Source of the DNA: Casimicrobium huifangae
GTDB lineage: Bacteria; Pseudomonadota; Gammaproteobacteria; Burkholderiales; Casimicrobiaceae
Assembly (NCBI RefSeq): GCF_009746125.1
Contig: NZ_CP041352.1
Span: 2,960,436-3,024,435 of the forward strand
DNA length: 64,000 bases
Direction: 5' to 3'
In this document: one piece after another, positions 36,134 through 46,688 of the stretch
Position numbering within the stretch: position 1 is the stretch's first letter
How the letters are laid out: every line of letters begins with the position of its first letter
Notes under the pieces: generated by a model
Seen by the model: the letters and a program-made list of their open reading frames with translations, nothing else
Databases searched by the model: none
What the model was told of the DNA's origin: nothing
Program-made: the position numbers and the translations under genes

Positions 36134-38098
36134 TCAGGCAACCATTCTGGCAGCAATCACGCTGGCTTCCGAATCGGCCCGGCGCCGTTCTCCCGTCGGC
36201 AGCGTGGCCTCTGCCCCTGCGGCAACCGCAGATACAGCGCGTGCCTCAGCCGGCAGCGTCAGCACGACCGACGAACCATGGCTGGGCGTGGAGAACACTT
36301 CCAGCGTGCCGCCAATCCGCTCGGCGCGCTCCGCCATGATGCGCATGCCAACGTGGGTTTCGTCCAGTTTGCCATCGCCCGGGGTGAAACCACGTCCGTT
36401 ATCGCGCACTTCGAAGCGCCACTGCGGTTGCTGTTGTACGTCCAGCCACACGCGCGTCGCCCGCGAGTGCTTGCGCACATTCGAGAGTGCCTCCTGCACC
36501 ACATGCAGCACCTGCAATTGCATGTCCGGTGCCAGCGGAATGCCGTGCCCCTGCATCGAAAGCTCGGTGCGGATGCCGCTCTGATGTTCGAACTTGCGCA
36601 GCGTTGTCTGCAAAGCCGGTTCAATGTCTTCTTCACTGGCACGCGTGCGGAAATGCAGCAGCAGTTCGCGTACATCGCTGTAGCTCTCGCGTACACCTTC
36701 GTCGATTTCGCCCACCACCTGGGCGATCAGTTCAGCATCGCCGCTCGCCTGGGCGTCGCGCAGCAACTGCACCTGCATCTTGAGAAAGGCCAGCGACTGC
36801 GCAATCGAATCGTGCAGCTCGCGCGCGAGGAAATTTCGCTCCTGCGCCACAGCTGCTTCGCGCTCCAGCGCTCCCAGGCGCAGGTTTTCCATCGCGGCGG
36901 CGAGATGGGTGGCGAGCGCCTCGAGCAGCGAGCGTTCGGCCTCGGACAGGTCGTAGTGCGCGTGAAAGAAGAGATCAATTTCGCCACGAATCTGTTCGTG
37001 ATGTCGCACCGGTACACAAACAACCGTACTGAAGCCAGCCTTCTCGCAATGCGGCAGGTGCGTCGGATGATCCGCGCGGATCGGAATGACCCGCGCCCCG
37101 GGCGGCGCCGAAGGCATGCCGCAATTGCACTGATCCGCCATCAGGCAGTGCTCCTCGGCTGACATGGCCTCCGGCAGGCCGGTCGATGCCAGCATCACGT
37201 ACTTTTCGTTGTCCTCGTCGGACCAGCGCAGCGCCGCACCGTCAGCATGCACGACCTTGGCGACCTGTTCCACGAAGCCACGCGCCAGCGCCTCCAGCGT
37301 AGTGGTGGCGGCTACCAGCGCGGTAAAACCGTACAGCGCCTCCAGCCGCGAGCGCTTCTCTTCAAGCTGGGCGGTTTTTTCGGCCACCTTGCCTTCAAGG
37401 TTGCGGTACATCGACTCGAGATGCTCCGCCATGCCGTTGAAGCCGCTGGCCAGCGTTGCGAATTCGTCGTTGCCCACCGCACTAACGCGAGCCCCGAGGT
37501 CACCGCGCTGAATCTGCTCGGTCGCCCGCTTGAGCTGCCCAACCGGTTCCAGCACAAACAGATACCCGGTGTAGAGCAGCGCCGAAGCACCCAGCACGGC
37601 GAGTGCCATGGTCGCCAGTTGCAGCAGGTGCAGCATCGCCGTCCAGCGCGACATGTGGCGCTCAATGGCGACGACGAGCCCGTCGATCTGCTGCACAAAT
37701 GATGCTGTCGTCGCCCCGAGCTGCGGATTCGCGGTCGTCGATATGGTTGGCCGGAACGCCTGCCACGCAGTTTCGACCGCGGCATAGCGCTCAATGACCT
37801 GCTCGTCCCAGGGCACGAACAATGGCCGCTCGGGATCACCATTGCGCAGCAATTCGACGCTGCGCTCGAACTCGCTGATATGCGCGCGCAGGCTCACCGG
37901 ATCGTTGGCCGCCTGTGCCAGCGACATGCGATATGCCTGCATGCGCATGCGACCGGCCTCGTTGACGGCAGCCGCACCGCCATCAAGCTGCCAGGACACC
38001 CAGAGCGTCAGCGAAATCGCGAGCAAGGCCAGCAGCAGGAACGGCGTTGCCACCAGTCCCAACTTCGCGCCCAAGCTCCAGTAACGTCGATTTCGCAT
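36134..38098 (-). CDS. narX: Nitrate/nitrite sensor histidine kinase NarX
   Basis: A 654-residue membrane sensor. After a first membrane segment (LVATPFLLLALLAISLTLWVSW) comes the P-box-like NEAGRMRMQAYRMSLAQ, which in NarX/NarQ binds nitrate. A second membrane segment lies near residue 165 (LATMALAVLGASALLYTGYLF), followed by HAMP and a coiled signalling helix, then a GAF-like domain with cysteines (CLMADQCNCGMPSA). The HPK-7 kinase has NFLARELHDSIAQSLAFLKMQVQLL with the phosphorylated His, then VVQEALSNVRKHSRATRV and VRDNGRGFTPGDG. It pairs with narL directly downstream. Confidence 0.93.
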   Translation of the reverse strand: MRNRRYWSLGAKLGLVATPFLLLALLAISLTLWVSWQLDGGAAAVNEAGRMRMQAYRMSLAQAANDPVSLRAHISEFERSVELLRNGDPERPLFVPWDEQVIERYAAVETAWQAFRPTISTTANPQLGATTASFVQQIDGLVVAIERHMSRWTAMLHLLQLATMALAVLGASALLYTGYLFVLEPVGQLKRATEQIQRGDLGARVSAVGNDEFATLASGFNGMAEHLESMYRNLEGKVAEKTAQLEEKRSRLEALYGFTALVAATTTLEALARGFVEQVAKVVHADGAALRWSDEDNEKYVMLASTGLPEAMSAEEHCLMADQCNCGMPSAPPGARVIPIRADHPTHLPHCEKAGFSTVVCVPVRHHEQIRGEIDLFFHAHYDLSEAERSLLEALATHLAAAMENLRLGALEREAAVAQERNFLARELHDSIAQSLAFLKMQVQLLRDAQASGDAELIAQVVGEIDEGVRESYSDVRELLLHFRTRASEEDIEPALQTTLRKFEHQSGIRTELSMQGHGIPLAPDMQLQVLHVVQEALSNVRKHSRATRVWLDVQQQPQWRFEVRDNGRGFTPGDGKLDETHVGMRIMAERAERIGGTLEVFSTPSHGSSVVLTLPAEARAVSAVAAGAEATLPTGERRRADSEASVIAARMVA

Positions 38099-38335
38099 CC
38101 GGCGAGTCTAGCCCCGGCGGACTGCGCCTGGTTGACTGGTCGCAAAAATACCGCAAATCCAGGATGCCCACAGTACATCTTTTTCAGGAAACGACCTCTG
38201 AACAGGGCTCGTAGCCGCAAAATGCCATAAGTCGACATTCTGGAAAAATCAACCTCCAGCCCATTACATACGCCATTTCACCAGAAAGCTGAAAGCCGTG
38301 AGCTTGATGCGGCAAGCTGGCTCGCGCCGCCCGGA

Positions 38336-38971
38336 CTAGCCCAGCATGCCCTGGTGTTTGATGAAGGCGACGATTTCGTCGACGCCCTTGCCCGTTTTCA
38401 GGTTCGAGAACACGAACGGCTTCTTGCCGCGCATTTTCTTTGCATCATGATCCATCACTTCAAGTGAAGCGCCAACGTAAGGCGCGAGATCAATCTTGTT
38501 GATCACCAGCAGATCACTCTTCATGATGCCGGGGCCACCCTTGCGGGGAATTTTCTCGCCCGCGGCAACGTCAATCACGTAGATCGTCAGATCGCTCAGC
38601 TCCGGCGAAAACGTAGCAGCAAGATTGTCGCCACCGCTCTCAACGAAGATCACGTCAAGCCCCGGAAAACGCTTGTTGAGGCGGTCCACGGCTTCGAGGT
38701 TAATCGAGGCATCTTCGCGGATCGCCGTGTGCGGGCAGCCTCCAGTCTCGACACCGATGATCCGGTCGGCTGGCAACGCCGCGTGGTCGACGAGGAACTG
38801 CGCATCTTCCTTGGTGTAGATGTCGTTGGTGACGGCCGCGATGTTGTGCGACTCCCGGAAGCGGCGGCACAGCTCCAGCGTCAGCGCCGTCTTGCCGGAG
38901 CCGACCGGGCCGCCGATGCCGACGCGCAATGGACCATGCTGCGGACCGTGTTGGGGGGTATCGTTACTCAT
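38336..38971 (-). CDS. ureG: Urease accessory GTPase UreG
   Basis: A 211-residue SIMIBI GTPase that helps deliver nickel to urease. Start ATG 38971 overlaps the ureF stop (ATGA). Motifs: [23 protein letters not shown] (P-loop), [21 protein letters not shown] (the CPH metal-binding motif), [41 protein letters not shown] and [20 protein letters not shown] (G4). Last gene of the urease cluster. Confidence 0.97.
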   Translation of the reverse strand: MSNDTPQHGPQHGPLRVGIGGPVGSGKTALTLELCRRFRESHNIAAVTNDIYTKEDAQFLVDHAALPADRIIGVETGGCPHTAIREDASINLEAVDRLNKRFPGLDVIFVESGGDNLAATFSPELSDLTIYVIDVAAGEKIPRKGGPGIMKSDLLVINKIDLAPYVGASLEVMDHDAKKMRGKKPFVFSNLKTGKGVDEIVAFIKHQGMLG

Positions 38972-39657
38972 GAGCGGAACAACCTTGTGTACTGCGTTTC
39001 GTGTTTCATCTGGGCGATGGCTAGCCACGGCGACGCACTGGACCAGTCGTCCTCGCGCTCGCCAAGCTTTATCGCTAACTGCACTGCGGACCCTACCGCG
39101 CCACCCGGCGTCGCCAGAGCGAAGAGCAACTTCTGCGCTGCGATCTGCCCCATCGGCAGCGCCTTCGCCAGCACCATCACCTGATTCTCGGCAAAGCCAA
39201 ACAGATAGCCGGTGAGGCCATCGGCGACGGTGAGGTCACTGGCGACGGCCGCGAGGCTCGCCGCAACCGGCGCAGTGACCGACTCGATCGAAGCGAGCGT
39301 CGTGCGCTGCACGTCGGTGAGTGGTGCCACTTCGCGACACCACGCGGCATAAGAGAAGCCAACCTGTGCCGTCTCGGCGCGTGGTTCCGTTGACTCGCGC
39401 GAAGCGCGAAATTCGGCATTCAACCGGTTTAGCGAGGCGGCATCGCCAGCAAGCCACGCACGATGACAAGCCGCATAGACCGGCGCCTCAAAACGTGCCA
39501 CGACCAGTGCCAGATGATCCTCGATCCAGCGCTGCGCTGTGGCGGCGTCGTGCACATCACCGCACTCGATGGCCCACTCGAGGCCCTGCGAGTAGCTGTA
39601 AGCGCCAACAGGTAGCGCAGGCGATGCGAGCTGCAGCAGGCGAGGCACGCCGGGCAT
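38968..39657 (-). CDS. ureF: Urease accessory protein UreF
   Basis: A 229-residue all-helical accessory protein bridging UreD/UreH-apo-urease and Ure[35 protein letters not shown] is the standard N-terminal motif, and the C-terminal part has [15 protein letters not shown]. It begins 2 nt after the ureE stop and overlaps ureG by 4 nt. Confidence 0.95.
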   Translation of the reverse strand: MPGVPRLLQLASPALPVGAYSYSQGLEWAIECGDVHDAATAQRWIEDHLALVVARFEAPVYAACHRAWLAGDAASLNRLNAEFRASRESTEPRAETAQVGFSYAAWCREVAPLTDVQRTTLASIESVTAPVAASLAAVASDLTVADGLTGYLFGFAENQVMVLAKALPMGQIAAQKLLFALATPGGAVGSAVQLAIKLGEREDDWSSASPWLAIAQMKHETQYTRLFRS

Positions 39658-39659
39658 CG

Positions 39660-40163
39660 CTATCGGTCCTGATTGCGGGGTGACAGACCGTCGTGAATGC
39701 GGCCGCCGTGGCCTTCATCGTCGTGCGAGTGGTGGACATGGCTATGGCCATAGGCCCCGCTCTCTGGCTGGAAGCCGCGCCGAACTTCAGTCACGCGGCC
39801 GCCGAGGCCCTCGACCATCGCCCGCAGCACATGATCGGGCAGCATCAGCAAGTGGTCATCTTCCACTTGCAGCGGCACATGCCGGTTACCGACGTGATAA
39901 GCGATGCGCGCAAGTTGCGTGACGTTTGCGGCACGCACTTCATGCAGGCTTTCGTCCGCTGCGATGACTTCGACAATGCGGCCATCATCCAGCGCGAGCT
40001 TGTCGCCATGTGACAGCATGGTGCCGACCTTGAGCTGGATGCCAATCTCTTCGCCGCTCGCGAGCGCGACGCGCAGCCGCGAGCGTTCGCGCTGGTCGAA
40101 GGTCAACTCGACCGACTCGACGGCCTGGATTTCGCGGGGGACGAGGTGGGTGGCTAGTTGCAT
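39660..40163 (-). CDS. ureE: Urease accessory nickel chaperone UreE
   Basis: A 167-residue nickel carrier. The C-terminal domain has VTQLARIAYHVGNRHVPLQVEDDHLLMLPDHVLRAMVEGLGGRV, with the conserved metal-site His in GNRHVPL, and a short His-rich tail (YGHSHVHHSHDDEGHGGR). Length is usual. It is separated from ureC by 172 nt carrying palindromic repeats and is immediately followed by ureF. Confidence 0.95.
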   Translation of the reverse strand: MQLATHLVPREIQAVESVELTFDQRERSRLRVALASGEEIGIQLKVGTMLSHGDKLALDDGRIVEVIAADESLHEVRAANVTQLARIAYHVGNRHVPLQVEDDHLLMLPDHVLRAMVEGLGGRVTEVRRGFQPESGAYGHSHVHHSHDDEGHGGRIHDGLSPRNQDR

Positions 40164-40204
40164 AGGGCGGTCAGTATCGTGGCGGCGCGGACAACCCCTC
40201 TGCC

Positions 40205-40310
40205 GGCTGCACCGACATCTCCCCTACGGTGTAGGGGAGACAAGTCGGAAAGCCTCCCCTGCGCAGTAGGGGAGGTGTCGCGAAGCGACGGAGGGGTCAA
40301 TCGATGGCGC
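40205..40310. repeat. Palindromic intergenic repeats between ureE and ureC
   Basis: Two GC-rich hairpins: CTCCCCTACGGTGTAGGGGAG and CCTCCCCTGCGCAGTAGGGG, the second followed by a GTCGCGAAGCGAC hairpin (40277-40289) and GGAGGGGT. This type of dispersed element (a CCCCTC-N-GAGGGG family) is common in betaproteobacterial intergenic DNA. It separates ureC from ureE within the operon. Confidence 0.55.
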
Positions 40311-40335
40311 TCGGAGCGGGGCATCGTCATCGCTA

Positions 40336-42065
<1,730 letters not shown>

Positions 42066-42069
<4 letters not shown>

Positions 42070-42455
42070 CGCTTGCCTCCGGCTTTCTTTGATGCCGGCT
42101 TCTTGCTGGCGGGTTTCTTCGTCGCCGTTTTTCCAGCTGATTTCGCTCTGGCGAGCGGCCCCATCACCTTGCCCTGAAAGCCATAGACCGTGCGGCTCCC
42201 GGCGAGTTCGACCAGCTCGACGGTGCGCGATTGTCCTGGCTCGAAACGCACCGCCGTTCCCGCCGCGATGTTGAGGCGCATGCCCCGCGCGGCGGTGCGG
42301 TCAAACTGGAGTGCGTTGTTGGTCTCGAAGAAGTGATAGTGCGAGCCAACCTGGATCGGTCGGTCGCCGCTGTTCGCGACTGCGATCGTCTGCGTCTTGC
42401 GTTTGCTGTTGAGTTCGATGTCGCCATCAAGCGTGAGGATTTCGCCGGGGATCAT
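42066..42455 (-). CDS. ureB: Urease beta subunit UreB
   Basis: A 129-residue urease subunit: [99 protein letters not shown]. The C-terminus has a lysine-rich extension ([20 protein letters not shown]) with a PASKK repeat, longer than in most UreB. It overlaps ureC by 4 nt and follows ureA by 7 nt. Confidence 0.97.
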
Positions 42456-42462
42456 GCTTGCC

Positions 42463-42771
42463 TCACTGGATGGGGGAGTGAACCGTCACCAGCTTGGTGC
42501 CGTCCGGGAACGTCGCTTCGACCTGAATATCCGGAATCATCTCGGGCACGCCTTCCATCACGTCGTCGCGTTTGAGGATAGTGGCGCCATAGCTCATCAG
42601 CTCCGCCACGGTACGCCCATCGCGCGCGCCCTCGAGCACAGCGGCGGTGATGAAGGCAATCGCCTCGGGATGATTGAGCTTGAGACCGCGCGCACGGCGC
42701 CGTTCGGCCAGCAGCGCCGCCGTGAAAATCAGCAGCTTGTCCTTTTCTCTCGGGCTTAGATCCATCGTCAA
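42463..42771 (-). CDS. ureA: Urease gamma subunit UreA
   Basis: A 102-residue subunit with the family sequence [57 protein letters not shown] and the C-terminal [25 protein letters not shown]. It lies between ureD and ureB on the same strand. Confidence 0.97.
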   Translation of the reverse strand: MTMDLSPREKDKLLIFTAALLAERRRARGLKLNHPEAIAFITAAVLEGARDGRTVAELMSYGATILKRDDVMEGVPEMIPDIQVEATFPDGTKLVTVHSPIQ

Positions 42772-42777
42772 TCCTGG

Positions 42778-43749
42778 TCAGGTGCTCCAGATGCGGGGCA
42801 GTTGCGGCTCACGCGCAAACACCTGCAATCGTATGCTTTTCCAGACAGCAATCAGCAAGTTGCGTACCGCCTCCGGCGCATCGCCGATGGCCTTGACCAC
42901 AATCAGCCCCTCATCCGGCGCCGACGCTGCCGCCAGTGGCTCACCCGCCAGCGCATCGCGCACCTTTGCCAGCACCACGTCGGTGCCACCGCCGTCAGCG
43001 ACACCGCCCAAGGCAATCCATGCCGTGGCCATCACCGGCAGGCCGCGCAGGCCCAGCGGCGACGTCAGCAACGGATCGTTGCCGACCAGATGCATGGATT
43101 CGCGCCATAACGGTGCATCGCTGCCGGCACGCACCAATCGGATGCCTTGCCGGAACTCGCCGCTCGCAAACCGCTCGCCGCGCGTTGTGCGGCCCAGGCA
43201 CAGCATTTCCCAGCCGAAGAAACGCGCCGTTGGTGCCAGCGCGATGGTGAACAGCTGCTGCGCGCGTGCACCGTCGTAGGCCATTGCCTCCTGCGGAAGC
43301 CATTCGAGCGAGGCACCGTCGGCCACGGTGAGATGAGTCTCCGCCGACGCCGTCCGGCCCGACGAGCGATACCACTTCTGTGCGCCCGGCGTGGTGATCA
43401 GGGCGCTGGCACCGGCATCTACCTTGACTTCGACCGACAGGCTGTCGCCCTCGACGATGCCGCCTGGCGGATGCACCAGCACTGCGTGGCACACGGCATC
43501 GCCCTCAGGATAGAGTGGCTTCAGCACGCGCAGCGGGCCCACATGACTGCGTTCGCGCAGCACCGTGCGCGACGCGCCCGCGAGTGTCGTCGCTTCAAAT
43601 CGCAGCTTGAGCTGTGCCGACCATCCAGCCTGGAGCCCCTCCCCCCCGGTGGGGGAGGGGTTGGGGAGAGGGGGATGGGTGCGAGCGGAAACATCGCTAC
43701 TCCCCGTGGTTACGCCCCCCTCCCTTGCAGGGCGCACGCCGGCAAGCAT
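42778..43749 (-). CDS. ureD: Urease accessory protein UreD with repeat-derived N-terminus
   Basis: UreD-like sequence begins around GWSAQLKLRFEATTLAGASRTVLRERSHVGPLRVLKPLYPEGDAVCHAVLVHPPGGIVEGDSLSVEV, with the core spanning codons 43623-42778. Upstream in frame lies a low-complexity run (HPPLPNPSPTGGEG) that is the translation of a palindromic repeat, with ATG at 43749 (323 residues) or 43854 (358 residues). I chose 43749. The expected short UreD start appears to be missing, so the gene probably now starts inside or upstream of the repeat. The longer form overlaps the BenE gene by 16 nt. UreD binds apo-urease and channels nickel. Confidence 0.82.
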   Translation of the reverse strand: MLAGVRPAREGGVTTGSSDVSARTHPPLPNPSPTGGEGLQAGWSAQLKLRFEATTLAGASRTVLRERSHVGPLRVLKPLYPEGDAVCHAVLVHPPGGIVEGDSLSVEVKVDAGASALITTPGAQKWYRSSGRTASAETHLTVADGASLEWLPQEAMAYDGARAQQLFTIALAPTARFFGWEMLCLGRTTRGERFASGEFRQGIRLVRAGSDAPLWRESMHLVGNDPLLTSPLGLRGLPVMATAWIALGGVADGGGTDVVLAKVRDALAGEPLAAASAPDEGLIVVKAIGDAPEAVRNLLIAVWKSIRLQVFAREPQLPRIWST

Positions 43750-43838
43750 GCCGGCGTCGTTACGCGGGCGAGGAGCAGGCTCTTCGAAACCCCCGCTACA
43801 CCCCCTAGCCCCTCCCCCACGAGGTGGGAGGGGAATAA
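43620..43838. repeat. GC-rich palindromic repeats at the ureD 5' end
   Basis: CCCCTCCCCCCCGGTGGG near 43636, with following GAGGGGTTGGGGAG, and CCCCTCCCCCACGAGGTG near 43810 are two palindromic copies. They read as PLPNPSPTGGEG-type peptides in translation. The stretch between them is GC-rich and of poor coding quality. Together they occupy the benE-ureD junction. Confidence 0.6.
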
Positions 43839-45014
43839 TTAAGCCTTGCGCCACTTCAGCACCACCATCGCCAGCACGCCTGCCACCAAACCCCAGAATG
43901 CACTGCCGATACCAGCAAGGGACAGGCCAGACGCGGTGACGAGGAAGGTGATGATCGCGGCTTCACGGTCGCCCTCATCTCTGGTGGCGGCGGCGAGGCC
44001 ATTGCCGATGGTGCCCATCAGCGCAAGGCCAGCAAGCGCGATGATCAGCTCTTTCGGGAAGGCCGCGAACAGCCCGCCAACGATGGCGCCGACCAGCCCG
44101 ATCAGGCAATAAAACACTCCCGCCATCACGGCAGCGGTGTAGCGCTTGTCGCGGTCCTCGTGCGCCTCCGGTCCCATCGAGATGGCGGCGGTGATGGCGG
44201 CGAGGTTGAGCGTATAGCCGCCAAACGGCGCGAATATCAGGTTGATCACGCCGGTGGTCGTGATCACCGGCGACACCGGTGTGTCGTATCCCGACGCGCG
44301 CATCACCGCCACGCCGGGCATGTTCTGCGACGCCATCGTCACCAGAAACAGCGGCAGCGCGAGGCCGATGATGGCCGGTAGCGAAAACTCCGGCGTCACC
44401 CACACCGGCGTTGCCCACTCCACACTCACCGCGGCCCACTTGAGCGAATCGGTCATCAGCGCGCAGGCCACGCCCACGGCGAGCACGCCCACCACGCCAT
44501 AGCGCGGCCAGAAGCGCTTGCCCAGCAGATGCGCCGCAAACATCGTGAGCACCATCACTGGCGCCGATTTGACGCCCACGAAGGCCTCGATACCAAAGCG
44601 CAGCAACACGCCCGCCAGCATCGCCGAGGCGATCGCCACCGGAATACGGTTCATCAGCCGCTCAAACAGCCGTGTCGCGCCCGCAAGGACGATCAGCACT
44701 GCACAGACGACGAAAGCCCCGATCGCCTGCGCCATCGTCAATCCCGCCACGCCCGTGGCGCTGGTTGCGATCAGCGCGGCACCCGGCGTGGACCAGGCCG
44801 CGACCACTGGCTTTTTGTAGTAAAGCGACGGCAAGATAGTGGCCAGTCCCATGCCGAGGCCAAGCGCCCACATCCAGGAGTTGATCTGCGCCTGATTCGC
44901 CCCGAGCGATTGCGCCGCCTGGAACACCAGCGCCCCAGTGCTGGTGAAGCCGACGAGGACGACGACGAAGCCGGTGACGACGGCGGAGAGGGACAAATCG
45001 CGGAAGAAGGACAT
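43839..45014 (-). CDS. BenE family benzoate/H+ symporter-like transporter
   Basis: A 391-residue membrane protein from ATG 45014. About twelve hydrophobic segments, with FRDLSLSAVVTGFVVVLVGFTSTGALVFQAAQSLGANQAQINSWMWALGLGMG, SLYYKKPVVAAWSTPGAALIAT, LFLVTMASQNMPGVAVMRASGYDTPVSPVITTTGVINLIFAPFGGYTLNLAAITAAISMGPEAHED and YCLIGLVGAIVGGLFAAFPKELI, all typical of BenE. The substrate in this organism is uncertain; no benzoate catabolic genes are near. It lies directly upstream of the urease genes on one strand. An ORF extension to 45101 is unlikely. Confidence 0.85.
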   Translation of the reverse strand: MSFFRDLSLSAVVTGFVVVLVGFTSTGALVFQAAQSLGANQAQINSWMWALGLGMGLATILPSLYYKKPVVAAWSTPGAALIATSATGVAGLTMAQAIGAFVVCAVLIVLAGATRLFERLMNRIPVAIASAMLAGVLLRFGIEAFVGVKSAPVMVLTMFAAHLLGKRFWPRYGVVGVLAVGVACALMTDSLKWAAVSVEWATPVWVTPEFSLPAIIGLALPLFLVTMASQNMPGVAVMRASGYDTPVSPVITTTGVINLIFAPFGGYTLNLAAITAAISMGPEAHEDRDKRYTAAVMAGVFYCLIGLVGAIVGGLFAAFPKELIIALAGLALMGTIGNGLAAATRDEGDREAAIITFLVTASGLSLAGIGSAFWGLVAGVLAMVVLKWRKA

Positions 45015-45263
45015 GCGGTGCAGGGCAGGAAAGCGAACGCCATTGTTGCAGAGCGATGCAGCGGATCGCTTGCCGCTGCGCGCATCATGCCGGCTTGGCA
45101 TCAGTCAATCTCGGGCCAGTCAACTTTGTGGTGAAAGCCTTATTCGCATTGGGCTAAGGCAGTCAAATCGTGGAAAGTCGACTATGCGCCGTTTCAGCCA
45201 ATTAGCCCTTTATGAATATGGCTTACGCCGCCAAGCTGACCACCGAACAAGGCTAAAAACCGG

Positions 45264-45725
45264 TCAGCGCGGCGCCTTCGCTGCTTTCCGCTCACGATGG
45301 TAAGTCAGCGCCATCGCGATGCAGATCCGTAGTGCCTCGACGGCGATCTCGTCGCCCTGCTCAAACACCAGCGCGCGGTTGCCCTCGTAACGGAACGCGG
45401 TCGGGAACATCGTCTTGAACGAATCGACCAGCGTGGTCTGGCAGTTGAAATACATCGCGTATTGCGACGGCTGCTTCGGCCGCCACGCGATGCGCACGGT
45501 GCTGCCACTTTTGCTGTCGGCAGTTGCAAAGGCAGGTTCACCCCATTTCAGCGACTCCTCCAGCGGTCCGACGCCGGGTGTCTTTGCGGCGACCATGCAT
45601 ACGATCTCGCGCAGCGCCAGCACGCGCTGACGGATCACTGGCGGATATTCCGCGAGCTTCATCGCCACTGCTTGAGGCAGTGCTGGTGGCTCGATGCGCG
45701 CGAGCGATGGCGATGACTTTGGCAT
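45264..45725 (-). CDS. DUF1801 domain protein
   Basis: A 153-residue protein from ATG 45725. YPPVIRQRVLALREIVCMVAAKTPGVGPLEESLKWGEPAFAT and VRIAWRPKQPSQYAMYFNCQTTLVDSFKTMFPTAFRYEGNRALVF are the DUF1801 pattern (YdhG-like fold). No signal peptide. Function unknown. It is divergent from the enoyl-CoA hydratase gene. Confidence 0.75.
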   Translation of the reverse strand: MPKSSPSLARIEPPALPQAVAMKLAEYPPVIRQRVLALREIVCMVAAKTPGVGPLEESLKWGEPAFATADSKSGSTVRIAWRPKQPSQYAMYFNCQTTLVDSFKTMFPTAFRYEGNRALVFEQGDEIAVEALRICIAMALTYHRERKAAKAPR

Positions 45726-45904
45726 GGGTAGATTTTGCAGCGCAACGGCGAACCTGCCAACAGGCAATACTTGAGCTGTGGCAGCGTTGCACGCGGCAAA
45801 CCCACTCCCCAAGTCAAACTCATTTGCCGTTTGAAATCGGAGCACTAACCGGCGACAAATGGCAGCCGCTATCCTTGCGCCACGCAACAAGGAGGAAGTT
45901 CGCC

Positions 45905-46678
45905 ATGACCGAACACGTCACCATCGCCGTTGACGGGCCGATCCTGACCCTGACACTCAATCGCCCCGACAAGAAAAACGCGCTGACCAATGCGATGTAC
46001 GGCGCACTCGCTGACGGCCTGCAGCGCGCCCAAGACGACGCGGCCATTCGTTGCGTGCTGCTGCGCAGTTCGAGTGACTGTTTCACGGCGGGCAACGATC
46101 TGGGTGATTTCGCGGCCATTTCCGCCGGCGCGGGCCCCGCCGAGCGTCACGTCAACCGCTTTCTGCACGGTCTCGCCGCTGCCGACAAGCCGATCGTTGC
46201 CGCCGTGCACGGTCTCGCCGTCGGCGTCGGCACCACCATGCTGCTGCACTGCGATGTCGTCTGTGTCACCGAGCAGGCGCGGCTGACCACGCCGTTCGTG
46301 AATCTCGCTCTTGTCCCCGAAGCGGCGTCGAGCCTGTTGATGCAGGCGCGTATCGGCTACGCCCGTGCCTACAGCCTGTTCGCGCTCGGTGAGCCCGTCG
46401 ATGGCAAGACTGCCGTCGAATGGGGTCTGGCGCGGCATCTGGTGGCGCCGGAGGCACTGCACGCCAAGGCACTGGCGGTGGCGCACACGCTGGCCGAGAA
46501 GCCGATCGGTGCCCTGCGCGCCACCAAGCGCCTGATGCGCGATGCAGCACTCATCGCGCAGACGATGGACCGCGAAAGCGCTGTCTTTGCCGAGCGCCTG
46601 AAGAGCCCGGAGGCCGCCGAGGCGTTCCGCGCCTTCGCCGAGAAGCGGGCGCCGGATTTCAAGCGCGTCGCTTCCTGA
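45905..46678 (+). CDS. Enoyl-CoA hydratase/isomerase family protein
   Basis: A 257-residue crotonase-fold enzyme; ATG 45905 follows AAGGAGG by 9 nt. VDGPILTLTLNRPDKKNALTNAMYGAL, RCVLLRSSSDCFTAGNDLGDF (oxyanion hole and CoA site), KPIVAAVHGLAVGVGTTMLLHCDVVCVTEQARLTTPFVNLALVPEAASSLLMQARIGYARAYSL. The Glu in VPEAAS takes the position of the second catalytic acid; the first is replaced by Gly/Thr (GVGTT), as in the ECI/crotonase-isomerase branch. Which CoA ester it uses is unknown. Confidence 0.85.
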   Translation: MTEHVTIAVDGPILTLTLNRPDKKNALTNAMYGALADGLQRAQDDAAIRCVLLRSSSDCFTAGNDLGDFAAISAGAGPAERHVNRFLHGLAAADKPIVAAVHGLAVGVGTTMLLHCDVVCVTEQARLTTPFVNLALVPEAASSLLMQARIGYARAYSLFALGEPVDGKTAVEWGLARHLVAPEALHAKALAVAHTLAEKPIGALRATKRLMRDAALIAQTMDRESAVFAERLKSPEAAEAFRAFAEKRAPDFKRVAS

Positions 46679-46688
46679 CAATTCGCCG

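Noticed and set aside
38228-38240. AAGTCGAC sequences in AT-richer gaps near 38230, 45178 and 48336
   Set aside because: They share only the SalI-like core and a little flank; three occurrences in different contexts are within chance for a 64-kb window.
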